This document shows positions 9,472 to 18,500 of a stretch of 64,000 nucleotides of DNA, in pieces. Position numbers and translations under genes: made by a program. The notes below the pieces were generated by a model. That model made no database searches and was not told where the DNA came from. It saw only the letters and a program-made list of their open reading frames with translations. Every line of letters begins with the position of its first letter. Positions within the stretch are counted from its first letter, which is position 1. The DNA is taken from contig JARFNK010000027.1 in NCBI GenBank assembly GCA_029167225.1, positions 16,519 to 80,518 on the forward strand, in the 5' to 3' direction. Source of the DNA: Sphingobium arseniciresistens. GTDB lineage: Bacteria > Pseudomonadota > Alphaproteobacteria > Sphingomonadales > Sphingomonadaceae.

Positions 9472-9510
9472 CCATGCGGGTCTTTTGGAGTGACTGGGGC
9501 GATATGCCCG

Positions 9511-10533
9511 TCAGGCGGTGGCGCGTACCACCAGCCGGGGTGCCAGCAGCGATGCCTTGACCGGCTTGCTGTCGATCTGTCCGATCAGCGCGTCGACCAG
9601 CACTTCGCCCGCGCGGCGATAATCCTGCGCGACGGTGGTGAGCGGCGGGCGCGTCAGGCTGGCGGCGGGAATGTCGTCGAAGCCGATGACGGCGACGTCG
9701 CGCGGCACCTCCAGCCCGAACTCGCCCAGCGCCCGCATCGCGCCGATCGCGATCAGGTCCGACGCGGCGAAGATCGCATCGAAGGGCAGGCCCCGCGCCA
9801 GCAGCCGGGTCGCAGCCTCATAGCCGGAAAGCTCCGTCGACAGCGCATCGACATGCAGGCCGATGTCGACGGGAAGCCCGGCCTCCCGCATCGCCTGGCC
9901 GAGCCCGGCATAGCGATCGCGAAATTCGGGGTAGCGGCTGGATGCCTCGCCCAGAAAGGCGATGCGCCGGCATCCGCGCGCGGTCAGGTGATGCCCGGCA
10001 TCCAGCCCGCCCTGATGATTGTCGCAGCCGATGGTCGTGCCCAGCGCATGCGGATCGACCGATCCCCAGCGCACGAAATGCGTGCCCTGCGCCACCAGCT
10101 GCTCCAGCCGGGCGCGATAGACTTCATAGTCGCCATAGCCGAGCAGGATGATGCCGTCCGCCTTGCGGCTGTCCTCATAATCGACATGCCAGTCGTCGGA
10201 GAGCTGCTGGAAGGATGTCAGCAGGTCGTATCGCCGCGCCGCGCAGGTCTGCAGGATCGGGCCGAGCATCGAGAGGAAGAAGGGATTGATCCAGCTTTCG
10301 TCGGGCAGCAGATCCTCGAAGAACAGCAATGCCAGCGTGTTGCTCTTCCCCCGGCGCAGCGAAGACGCATTTTTATCGACCGTATAGTTCAGCTGCCGCG
10401 CGATCGCCTCGATGCGCTTGCGGGTGCCTTCACTCACGGTACGATCGCCCCGCAACGCGCGGGATACCGTCGGCTGGGACACGCCGGCAAGCGTCGCAAT
10501 ATCGAATGAGGTCGGTTTGTCGTTGACCGCCAT
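9511..10533 (-). CDS. LacI-family transcriptional regulator of the maltodextrin locus
   Basis: A 340-residue repressor-type protein. Residues about 9-30 form the LacI helix-turn-helix (IATLAGVSQPTVSRALRG) with the hinge helix following. The rest is a periplasmic-binding-protein-like sugar-sensing domain ending in the usual IGFDDIP...TTVAQD segment. It is transcribed away from the GH13-GH13-GH97-MFS operon, with a palindromic 13-mer between them that recurs before the TonB receptor. The effector is probably maltose or a maltodextrin, inferred from the neighbours; whether it represses or activates cannot be read from sequence. Confidence 0.93.
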   Translation of the reverse strand: MAVNDKPTSFDIATLAGVSQPTVSRALRGDRTVSEGTRKRIEAIARQLNYTVDKNASSLRRGKSNTLALLFFEDLLPDESWINPFFLSMLGPILQTCAARRYDLLTSFQQLSDDWHVDYEDSRKADGIILLGYGDYEVYRARLEQLVAQGTHFVRWGSVDPHALGTTIGCDNHQGGLDAGHHLTARGCRRIAFLGEASSRYPEFRDRYAGLGQAMREAGLPVDIGLHVDALSTELSGYEAATRLLARGLPFDAIFAASDLIAIGAMRALGEFGLEVPRDVAVIGFDDIPAASLTRPPLTTVAQDYRRAGEVLVDALIGQIDSKPVKASLLAPRLVVRATA

Positions 10534-10593
10534 CGCCCATCCTTACGCCTGCCACGCGGCAATGGGAAGCTGGGCTTTGGTGGAAGAAAGCGG

Positions 10594-10606
10594 CTGAATA
10601 CGTATG
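10594..10606 (+). promoter_or_regulatory. LacI-family operator candidate, copy 2
   Basis: Same 13-mer as at 6480-6492 (CTGAATACGTATG). It lies in the divergent intergenic space, 61 bases from the regulator start and 83 bases before the GH13 operon, so one site could control both directions. Confidence 0.7.
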
Positions 10607-10688
10607 TCGGCTGCTTGGCGCGGGCATGCCCCGCCGCCTAGAGTGGGCCAACAGCCGGGTGCAGTGACGCCACGGCCGGGGAGAAGGG

Positions 10689-12608
10689 ATGCGCCGCCAG
10701 ATGACCGCCCATATGATGACAGGGCTGAGGTTCGTGCTGGCAACCCTTGCCGCCGTAGCGACATTCCCGCCTGCGCCACTCTACGCCGGCACGACAGCCG
10801 CCGCCGTCGCCCCCACTGCCGCGCAGACGTCAGAGGCATCTTCCTTTCGCGCGCGCCTGCCAGAAGATGAAGTGATCTATTTCGTACTGCCCGACCGCTT
10901 CGACAATGGCGACAGCGCGAACGACCGGGGCGGCATCGGGGGGGACCGCCTGTCGCATGGCTATGATCCGGCGGCCAAGGGCTTCTATCATGGCGGCGAC
11001 CTGAAGGGGCTGACGCAGCGGCTGGACTATATCCAGGGGCTTGGCGCCACGGCGATCTGGGTCGGGCCGATCTTCCGCAACAAGGCTGTGCAAGGGCCGA
11101 AGGGGCAGGAAAGCGCGGGGTATCACGGCTACTGGATCACCGATTTCACCCATGTCGATCCGCATCTGGGCAGCGACGCCGATTTCGCCGCGCTGGTGGA
11201 CGCCGCTCATGCGCGCGGCATGAAGGTCTATATGGACATCATCGCCAACCATACGGCGGACGTCATCAAATATCGCGAATGTGAGGGCCGCTTCTGCGCC
11301 TATCGTTCCCGTGCGGACTATCCCTATCAGCGGCGCGGCGGCGTGAAGGGCGCTGCGATCAATCACGGTTTCGCGGGCGATGGCGACCACAGCGCCGCCA
11401 ATTTCGAAAAGCTCACCGATCCGGCCTATGCCTATACCCCCTATCTGCCCAAGGGGGAGGGGCGGGTGAAGACGCCCGCCTGGCTCAACGACGTGCGCTA
11501 TTATCACAATCGCGGCGAGACGACCTTTTCGGGCGAGAGCAGCACCATGGGCGATTTCGCCGGGCTCGACGACCTGATGACGGAAGACCCGCGCGTCGTT
11601 TCCGGCATGATCGACATCTTCGGCGGCTGGATCGACCGTTTCGGCATAGACGGCTACCGCATCGACACCGCCCGCCATGTGAACCCGGAGTTCTGGCAGG
11701 CGTTCGTGCCGGCCATGCGGGCGCGGGCGAAGGCGCGGGGCATCCCCAATTTCCATGTCTTCGGCGAGGTCTATGTGGAGACCGTGGATGCCGGGCCGCT
11801 CGCCTGGCACACGCGCGCCGGCGGGTTTCCGGCCGTGCTGGATTTCGCGTTCCGGCAGGCCGCGCTGGAGACCATCGCCGGGGCAGGTCCGACGGCGACA
11901 TGGCAGCGGATGCTGGACGGCGACGCGCTCTATGAGGGCGGCGGGGCGACCGCGCGGCAGCTGCCGACCTTCGTGAGCAATCATGATGCCGGGCGCTTCG
12001 GCTCTTTCGTACGCAAGGCCTTCCCCAAGGCCAGCGACGAGGAGGTGTTGCAGCGGGTCGCGCTGGCCAATGCGGTGCTGCTGACGCTGCGGGGCGTGCC
12101 GACCATCTATTATGGCGACGAACAGGGCTTCGTGGGTGACGGCGGCGACCAGGATGCGCGTGAGGACATGTTCGGCAGTCAGGTGGCGTCCTATAACGAC
12201 AATCGGCTGCTTGGCACCGATGCGACCACCGCGACGCCGCGCTTCGACAACGCGCATCCGCTCTATCGCGAGATCACGCAGCTTGCGCGGCTGCGCACCG
12301 GCCATGCCGCGCTCACCCGCGGGCGGCAGCTGGTCCGCGCGCGATCCGACACGCCCGGCCTGCTCGCCATCTCCCGCTTCGATCCCGATACGGGGGCGGA
12401 ATATCTGCTCGCGTTCAACACATCGACCGCTAAGCTGACCGCGCAGGTGGAGGTCGATTCCGGCTCGGACAATTTTGCGACGCTCGCGGGTGCGCCTTGC
12501 GCGCCGCGCGCTTCCGCGCCGGGCAGTGTCACCGTCTCCCTGCCGCCGCTTGGTTATACCGTCTGCGCCGCCCGGAGTGCTTCCTCGATGCCCAAGAAGA
12601 CTCAATGA
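10689..12608 (+). CDS. Secreted GH13 alpha-amylase-family enzyme
   Basis: This 639-residue protein has an N-terminal signal peptide (hydrophobic stretch ending about PLYAG), placing it in the periplasm or at the outer membrane. All GH13 hallmarks are visible: DIIANHT near residue 195, GYRIDTARH with the Asp nucleophile near 325, FGEVY with the Glu acid/base near 360, and FVSNHD near 430. Likely action is hydrolysis of alpha-1,4 bonds in maltodextrins entering through the TonB receptor. The start follows a GGAGAAGGG site. Its stop overlaps the ATG of the next GH13 gene, so the two are translationally coupled. The exact subfamily (amylase or cyclomaltodextrinase) is not resolved. Confidence 0.93.
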   Translation: MRRQMTAHMMTGLRFVLATLAAVATFPPAPLYAGTTAAAVAPTAAQTSEASSFRARLPEDEVIYFVLPDRFDNGDSANDRGGIGGDRLSHGYDPAAKGFYHGGDLKGLTQRLDYIQGLGATAIWVGPIFRNKAVQGPKGQESAGYHGYWITDFTHVDPHLGSDADFAALVDAAHARGMKVYMDIIANHTADVIKYRECEGRFCAYRSRADYPYQRRGGVKGAAINHGFAGDGDHSAANFEKLTDPAYAYTPYLPKGEGRVKTPAWLNDVRYYHNRGETTFSGESSTMGDFAGLDDLMTEDPRVVSGMIDIFGGWIDRFGIDGYRIDTARHVNPEFWQAFVPAMRARAKARGIPNFHVFGEVYVETVDAGPLAWHTRAGGFPAVLDFAFRQAALETIAGAGPTATWQRMLDGDALYEGGGATARQLPTFVSNHDAGRFGSFVRKAFPKASDEEVLQRVALANAVLLTLRGVPTIYYGDEQGFVGDGGDQDAREDMFGSQVASYNDNRLLGTDATTATPRFDNAHPLYREITQLARLRTGHAALTRGRQLVRARSDTPGLLAISRFDPDTGAEYLLAFNTSTAKLTAQVEVDSGSDNFATLAGAPCAPRASAPGSVTVSLPPLGYTVCAARSASSMPKKTQ

Positions 12609-14260
12609 TGACCGACAGAATGACACAGCCATCCGCCCCTCAGCCCGTCATTGAGGCCGCGCCGCAGCCGGCCACGCCCTGGTGGCGCGGCGCCAGCATC
12701 TATCAGATCTATCCCCGCAGCTTTGCCGATTCCAACGGCGACGGCATCGGCGACCTTGCCGGCATCACCGCCCATCTCGACTATGTCGCCTCGCTGGGCG
12801 TGGACGCGATCTGGCTGTCGCCCTTCGTGAAGAGCCCGATGCGCGATTTCGGCTATGACGTGTCGGACTATCGCGATGTCGATCCGATCTTTGGCACCCT
12901 CGCCGATTTCGATGCGCTGGTGGCGCGCGCGCATGCGCTGGGGCTCAAGGTGATCGTCGATCAGGTGTGGGCGCATACGTCCGACCAGCATGACTGGTTC
13001 ATCGAAAGCCGCGCCAGCCGGGATAATCCCAAGGCAGACTGGTATGTCTGGGCCGATGCCAAGCCGGACGGATCGCCGCCCAACAACTGGCAATCGGTGT
13101 TCGGCGGCCCCGCCTGGACATGGGATGCGCGGCGCGGCCAATATTATATGCACCAGTTCCTGCGCGAGCAGCCGCAACTGCATGTGCATAACCCAGACGT
13201 GCAGGCCGAACTGCTCGACATCGTTCGCTTCTGGCTGGACCGGGGTGTGGACGGCTTCCGCATCGACGCCATCAATCATTCGATGCACGACCCGATGTTG
13301 CGCGACAATCCGCCCGCGCCCGATGACGGCACCGTGCGGACCCGCCCTTTCGACTTCCAGATCAAGAAATTCAGCCAGAGCCACCCCGCCATCCCGGCCT
13401 TCCTCGAAAAGGTCCGCGCGGTGTTCGACGATTATGAGGATCGCTTCACCGTCGCGGAAGTCGGCGGCGCCGACAGCGACCGGGAAATGAAGCTGTTCAC
13501 GCAGGGGCAGGTACGGCTGAACACCGCCTATGGTTTCGACTTCCTCTATGCGCCCGCATTGACGGGAGACCTGCTGCGCACCGCGCTGGAGAAATGGCCG
13601 GCGCATGAGGGTGTCGGCTGGCCGAGCTGGGCGTTTGAAAATCACGATGCGCCGCGCGCCATCTCCCGATGGGCGGGCGGGCACGACACCGACGTCTTCG
13701 CCCGGATGAAGATGCTGCTGCTCGCCAGCCTGCGGGGTAACATCTTCCTCTATTATGGCGAGGAACTGGGCCTGACGCAGGTGCATATCGCCTTTGACGA
13801 TCTTCAGGATCCCGAAGCGATCGCGAACTGGCCGCTCACCTTGTCGCGCGACGGCGCACGGACGCCGATGCCATGGCGGGCGGATGCGCCGCATTATGGC
13901 TTTTCCGACGCGAAGCCCTGGCTGCCCGCGGGCGAGGCGCATCGGCAACTCGCGGTGGACCGGCAGGAGCGTGATCCGGGCTCGCTGCTCAACTGGACCC
14001 GGCAGGTGCTGTCCTTCCGCAACGGATCGGCTGCGCTGCGGGCCGGCGATATCCGCTTCGTGGATGCGCCAGGCGGGTTGCTGGCCTTCGAGCGTGAGCT
14101 GGATGGCGAACGCATGCTCTGCGTCTTCAACCTTGGCGGCGGGGCGCAGCACTGGACGCCTGACGAGGCCGATCGCTGGACGCCGGCGCTGTCGGCGGGG
14201 TCGGTCGATGGCTGGAATTTCGGCCCTGCTTCGGGGCTGGTCGCCCGCTACGACGTTTAA
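12605..14260 (+). CDS. GH13 alpha-glucosidase (oligo-1,6-glucosidase/AglA-like), cytoplasmic-type
   Basis: A protein of 551 residues starting at ATG 12605 inside the stop overlap of the preceding gene. It lacks a signal peptide. The opening WWRGASIYQIYPRSFADSNGDGIGDLAGI is typical of GH13 alpha-glucosidases. The catalytic motifs are GFRIDAINH (Asp about 218), VAEVGG (Glu about 285) and ENHDAPR (Asp about 347). It probably releases glucose from maltose and short maltodextrins after uptake. It is the second gene of a four-gene operon with GH97 and MFS genes downstream. Confidence 0.93.
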   Translation: MMTDRMTQPSAPQPVIEAAPQPATPWWRGASIYQIYPRSFADSNGDGIGDLAGITAHLDYVASLGVDAIWLSPFVKSPMRDFGYDVSDYRDVDPIFGTLADFDALVARAHALGLKVIVDQVWAHTSDQHDWFIESRASRDNPKADWYVWADAKPDGSPPNNWQSVFGGPAWTWDARRGQYYMHQFLREQPQLHVHNPDVQAELLDIVRFWLDRGVDGFRIDAINHSMHDPMLRDNPPAPDDGTVRTRPFDFQIKKFSQSHPAIPAFLEKVRAVFDDYEDRFTVAEVGGADSDREMKLFTQGQVRLNTAYGFDFLYAPALTGDLLRTALEKWPAHEGVGWPSWAFENHDAPRAISRWAGGHDTDVFARMKMLLLASLRGNIFLYYGEELGLTQVHIAFDDLQDPEAIANWPLTLSRDGARTPMPWRADAPHYGFSDAKPWLPAGEAHRQLAVDRQERDPGSLLNWTRQVLSFRNGSAALRAGDIRFVDAPGGLLAFERELDGERMLCVFNLGGGAQHWTPDEADRWTPALSAGSVDGWNFGPASGLVARYDV

Positions 14261-14270
14261 GGAACACAAG

Positions 14271-16334
14271 ATGAAATTGCTGACACCCATCGCGCTGTCG
14301 CTGGCGGCGACGATGCTTGCGACCACGGCATTTGCGCAGAGCGATGTCGTGGCGAAGGCCGCCTCGCCCGATGGCCACATCACCCTGACCGTCAGCCTCG
14401 ATCATGAGGGGCGGCCAAGCTATGCGGTGCAGCGCGATGGCAAGCCGATCATCACCGACAGCCGGCTCGGTTTCATGTTCACCGACGCGCCCAAGATCGA
14501 GCGCAACCTGACGCTGGCGGACACGCGCCGCGAGAGCAGCGACACCACATGGTCGCAGCCCTTCGGCGAATGGTCGAGCATCCGCGACAATCATAACGAG
14601 ATCCGGCTCGTCTTGCGCGAGAAGGCTGATCTGAAGCGCGAGGTGGACGTCACCTTCCGCCTGTTCGACGATGGCGTCGCCTTTCGCTACACGCTGCCCG
14701 ACCAGCCCAATCTGCATCATGCCAACATCGCCGAGGAGCTGACCCAGTTCGCCTTCGCGCAAGGTGGCACGGCATGGTGGAAGCCCGCCTTCGAATGGAA
14801 CCGCGAGGAATATCTCTACAACAAGACCGCGCTGGATGCGGTCGGCACCGCGCAGACGGTGATGACGATCAAGCTGGCTGACGGCACCCATGTCGCCCTG
14901 CATGAGGCGGCGCTCGTCGATTATTCGGCGATGAACCTCGCCCGTTCGGAGGGCAACAGCTTACGGGCGGTGCTGACGCCGGGCGCGGGTGCGCCCAAGG
15001 TCTCGCGCGATGCCGGTTTCTCGACGCCCTGGCGCACCATCGCCATCGCCGACGACGCGGCCGGGCTCTATGCGAACCACATGATCCTGAACCTCAACGA
15101 GCCCAACAAGCTGGGCGACGTGTCGGGCTGGATCAGGCCGGGCAAGTTCGTCGGCGTGTGGTGGAACATGATCAAGAATGAATGGACCTGGGCGCGCGGG
15201 CCGAAGCATGGCGCGACCACGGCCAACGTCCGCCGCTATATCGATTTCGCCGCCGCCAACGGCTTCCCCGGCGTGCTGGTGGAGGGCTGGAATGTCGGGT
15301 GGGACGGCAACTGGTTCGGCAATGGCAACGACATGAACTTCTCGCACCCGACCGAGGATTTCGACGCGGCCGGGCTCGCCGCCTATGCCAAGGCGAAGGG
15401 CGTCTCGCTGATCGGCCATCATGAAACGGGCGGCTCCGCCAGCAACTATGATCGCCAGCTCGACAGCGCGTTCAAATGGGCGGCCGACCACGGCGAACAT
15501 GTCGTGAAGACCGGCTATGTGACCGATGCGGGTCAGATTGAGCGAGTCGACGCCGATGGATCGCAGCATCGCGAATGGCATGAGGGCCAGTGGATGGTGA
15601 ACCACTATCTGCGCGTGGTGCAGGCCGCCGCCAAATATAAGGTGAGCATCGACAGCCATGAGCCGGTGAAGGACACGGGCCTGCGTCGCACCTGGCCCAA
15701 CTGGGTCGCGCGCGAGGGCGGACGCGGCATGGAATACAATGCGTGGGAAGGCGCCAAGAACCCGCCCGAGCATGAGGCGAACATGGTCTTCACCCAGTTC
15801 CTGGGCGGGCCGATGGACTTCACCCCCGGCGTTCTCAGCCTGACCGGCGTAAACGGCAGCGCGATCAAGTCGACCATCGCCAAGCAACTCGCGCTCTATG
15901 TGGTGCTCTATTCGCCGGTGGTGATGGCGGCAGACACGCCGGAGAATTACGCGAAATATCCCGGCCCGTTCCAGTTCATCAAGGACGTGCCGACCGACTG
16001 GTCCGACACCCGCGTGCTGAACGGCGAAGTCGGCGACTATGCGACGATCGCGCGCAAGGCGAAGGGCAGCAACGACTGGTATCTGGGCGCGATCGGCGAT
16101 GAAGAGGCGCGGTCGAGCGAGGTGACGCTCGACTTCCTCGATGCCGGGCGCAGCTACACGGCGGAAATCTACCGCGACGGGCCGGGCGCGGACTATCGCA
16201 CCGAGGCGCGGCACGCCATCGTGATCGAGAAGCGGCCGGTGAAGAAGGGCGATCGGCTGACGATCGCGTTGGCACCGGGCGGCGGCGAGGCGATCCGCTT
16301 CGTCGCGGCCGGCGGCCGGGCGGGCAGGCGTTGA
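14271..16334 (+). CDS. GH97 alpha-glucosidase (SusB-like, inverting type)
   Basis: This 687-residue protein begins with a clear signal peptide (MKLLTPIALSLAATMLATTAFAQS) and so acts in the periplasm. It has the GH97 N-terminal beta-domain, then the barrel with VLVEGWNVGWDG near residue 337, DSHEPVKDTGLRRTWPN near 461, and AREGGRGMEYN near 480. The Glu residues in those three places match the catalytic and calcium-binding Glu of inverting SusB-type members rather than the Asp nucleophile of the retaining type. It should cleave terminal alpha-glucosides from maltodextrins. It lies 10 bases after the GH13 alpha-glucosidase and 2 bases before the transporter gene. Confidence 0.93.
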   Translation: MKLLTPIALSLAATMLATTAFAQSDVVAKAASPDGHITLTVSLDHEGRPSYAVQRDGKPIITDSRLGFMFTDAPKIERNLTLADTRRESSDTTWSQPFGEWSSIRDNHNEIRLVLREKADLKREVDVTFRLFDDGVAFRYTLPDQPNLHHANIAEELTQFAFAQGGTAWWKPAFEWNREEYLYNKTALDAVGTAQTVMTIKLADGTHVALHEAALVDYSAMNLARSEGNSLRAVLTPGAGAPKVSRDAGFSTPWRTIAIADDAAGLYANHMILNLNEPNKLGDVSGWIRPGKFVGVWWNMIKNEWTWARGPKHGATTANVRRYIDFAAANGFPGVLVEGWNVGWDGNWFGNGNDMNFSHPTEDFDAAGLAAYAKAKGVSLIGHHETGGSASNYDRQLDSAFKWAADHGEHVVKTGYVTDAGQIERVDADGSQHREWHEGQWMVNHYLRVVQAAAKYKVSIDSHEPVKDTGLRRTWPNWVAREGGRGMEYNAWEGAKNPPEHEANMVFTQFLGGPMDFTPGVLSLTGVNGSAIKSTIAKQLALYVVLYSPVVMAADTPENYAKYPGPFQFIKDVPTDWSDTRVLNGEVGDYATIARKAKGSNDWYLGAIGDEEARSSEVTLDFLDAGRSYTAEIYRDGPGADYRTEARHAIVIEKRPVKKGDRLTIALAPGGGEAIRFVAAGGRAGRR

Positions 16335-16336
16335 GC

Positions 16337-17842
16337 ATGGGCGCGGGCGATCAGGCGATGACGACAGGCAAGGGCCGCCCGCGCCAGAGCTTTGCCGGTC
16401 TGTGGAACATCAGCTTCGGCTTCTTCGGCATCCAGATCGGCTTCGCGCTGCAGAACGCGAATATGAGCCGCATCTTCCAGTCGCTGGGCGAGAGCCTGGA
16501 CGATCTGGCGCTGCTGTGGATCGCGGCGCCGCTGACCGGCCTGCTCGTACAGCCGATCATCGGCCATTATAGCGACGGCACATGGTGTCGCTTCGGCCGG
16601 CGGCGGCCCTATTTCTTCGCCGGGGCACTGCTGGCCGCGCTGGCGCTGGTCGGCATGCCCAATGCGCCGGGCCTGCTGGCGGCCGCGCTGATGCTGTGGA
16701 TGCTCGACGCCTCGCTCAATGTCTCGATGGAGCCCTTCCGCGCCTTTGTCGGCGACATGCTGGCGAAGGACCAGCATATGGCGGGCTATGCGCTGCAGAC
16801 GGCATTCATCGGCGCGGGCGCGGTGGTCGGCTCCGCCACGCCCTGGCTGCTCGATCATCTGGGCGTCGCCAATGTCGCGCCGGGCGGCGGCGTGCCCGAT
16901 ACCGTGCGCTGGGGCTTCTATATCGGCGGGGCAGCGCTGTTCGTCGCCGTCATGTGGACGGTGCTGACGACGAAGGAATATTCCCCGGCGCAGCTGGCGG
17001 CATTCGAAGGGCGCGATCCCGATTCGCCGCCTGCGGCTCCGCCCGGCCTTCCGGCGGCGGGCGGCGGTATTCTGTGGATCATCGCCGGCCTTGCCATCGC
17101 GGTGCTGGTCTATGGTGCGGGGCTGGAGAAGGAACTTTATCTGCTGGGCGGGCTCGTCGCCGGCTACGGCCTCGCGCGGATCGTGGCACGGTGGCTCCAT
17201 AAGCGGGGCCGGAGCGACAATCTGCTCACCCATGTCGTGGGCGATTTCGCCGCGATGCCGCCGATCATGAAGCGGCTGGCGCTGGTGCAGTTCTTCACCT
17301 GGTCGGCACTCTTCATCATGTGGATCTATACCACGCCCGTCGTCGCCCAATATGCCTTCGGTTCGGCCGACCCGGCGAGCGCCGCCTATAATGAGGGCGG
17401 CAACTGGGTCGGCATATTGTTCGCGACCTATAATGGCGTCGCCGCGCTCGCCGCGCCCTTCCTGTTGCAGCCACTCGCCCGCAGGCTGGGCAAGGCGCGG
17501 GCGCATGCGCTCGCGCTGCTGCTGGGGGCCATGGGCTTCCTCTCCTTCCTGTTCGTGCGCGATCCCTATGTGCTGCTGCTTTCGGAAGTGGGGATCGGCA
17601 TCGCCTGGGCCTCCACCCTCGCCATGCCCTATGCGATCCTCGCCTCCAGCCTGCCGCAGGCGAAGCTCGGCATCTATATGGGCCTGTTCAACGTCTTCGT
17701 GGTCATCCCGCAGCTGCTGGTGGCGACGGTGATGGGCACGATCGTTCGCCACTTCTTCCCGACCGAGCCGATCTGGACAATGGCGTTCGCGGCCGGCGTG
17801 ATGGCCATCGCCGCGCTGGCGACGCTGCGCGTGAAGGCGTGA
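16337..17842 (+). CDS. MFS sugar transporter (SLC45-type maltose/glucose importer)
   Basis: The 501-residue protein has about 12 hydrophobic segments. The opening FGFFGIQIGFALQNANMSRIFQSLG and the loop HYSDGTWCRFGRRRPYFFAG match the SLC45-like sugar:proton symporters that sit in maltodextrin loci of Xanthomonas, Caulobacter and Shewanella. It would carry maltose or glucose across the inner membrane. ATG 16337 lies 2 bases after the GH97 stop; ATG 16358 is an alternative. As last gene of the operon it completes the path outer membrane, periplasmic cleavage, inner membrane. Confidence 0.9.
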   Translation: MGAGDQAMTTGKGRPRQSFAGLWNISFGFFGIQIGFALQNANMSRIFQSLGESLDDLALLWIAAPLTGLLVQPIIGHYSDGTWCRFGRRRPYFFAGALLAALALVGMPNAPGLLAAALMLWMLDASLNVSMEPFRAFVGDMLAKDQHMAGYALQTAFIGAGAVVGSATPWLLDHLGVANVAPGGGVPDTVRWGFYIGGAALFVAVMWTVLTTKEYSPAQLAAFEGRDPDSPPAAPPGLPAAGGGILWIIAGLAIAVLVYGAGLEKELYLLGGLVAGYGLARIVARWLHKRGRSDNLLTHVVGDFAAMPPIMKRLALVQFFTWSALFIMWIYTTPVVAQYAFGSADPASAAYNEGGNWVGILFATYNGVAALAAPFLLQPLARRLGKARAHALALLLGAMGFLSFLFVRDPYVLLLSEVGIGIAWASTLAMPYAILASSLPQAKLGIYMGLFNVFVVIPQLLVATVMGTIVRHFFPTEPIWTMAFAAGVMAIAALATLRVKA

Positions 17843-17907
17843 CGCAAACACAGGGCAGAGCCTTGGCCCCGCCCTGCATCGATATCGTCCGCCAGTGTCA
17901 GGCCGTT

Positions 17908-18408
17908 TCAGGCGGTTGCCGGCCGGGCAGTCCGGGCACCGGTGACGGCGAAATAGCCCAGCACTACGCTCAGCCCCAGCACCAGCGTCTGCGCGACGAT
18001 GAAGGCGGGGGATGCCTGCGTCGGGCCGATGGCCTGCAGCGCCGGCACCTTCAGGAAGCCCTGCACCACCAGCACGAACAGGTTGAGGTACAGCGCGGCG
18101 GTGGCGCTCACGGCATAGGCCGCCCGTGCCCGGCCCTTCAGCCCCAGCCCGTAGAGCGCGACGAAGGACACCACGAGGATGGCGACCGAAATCACGCCGG
18201 TCATCAGCGCCGGCGTTACGCCCCGGAACGGGAAAAGGAAGCCGGTGATGCTGGTGGCGGCGGTGGTGAAGAGGAACACCGCCTGCCAGCCGCTCAGCCA
18301 GCGCCCCGATGCGAGGGCGGGCATCGCGACAAGGCCGGTCACGATAGCGATCAGACTGATGGCGACGTGCAGCTGGATGAAGGCCTGCACCGAAAGTCCA
18401 AGGATCAT
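17908..18408 (-). CDS. Small integral membrane protein of unknown function
   Basis: 166 residues from ATG 18408, chosen because it follows an AGGAG site (a longer frame upstream adds an arginine-rich leader). Four strongly hydrophobic segments fill nearly the whole protein (about residues 8-30, 40-62, 66-90, 100-125, with a further one near the end). No family is recognised. It follows an SDR and an alpha/beta hydrolase in the same direction, with gaps of 92 and 70 bases, and may be co-regulated with them. Confidence 0.75.
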   Translation of the reverse strand: MILGLSVQAFIQLHVAISLIAIVTGLVAMPALASGRWLSGWQAVFLFTTAATSITGFLFPFRGVTPALMTGVISVAILVVSFVALYGLGLKGRARAAYAVSATAALYLNLFVLVVQGFLKVPALQAIGPTQASPAFIVAQTLVLGLSVVLGYFAVTGARTARPATA

Positions 18409-18500
18409 GGCATGTCTCCTTCTGGGGTGTCGCGCGGAAAGGCGGGAACCCGATTTCCGCATGAAGTGAAGCGAAAACAAAGATCAGGTCAGGCTATTGC

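Noticed and set aside
6524-9475. A 983-codon open frame antisense to the TonB receptor
   Set aside because: High GC keeps antisense frames open; the product is low-complexity His/Arg/Asp/Gly sequence with no domain, and the sense strand encodes a clear receptor.
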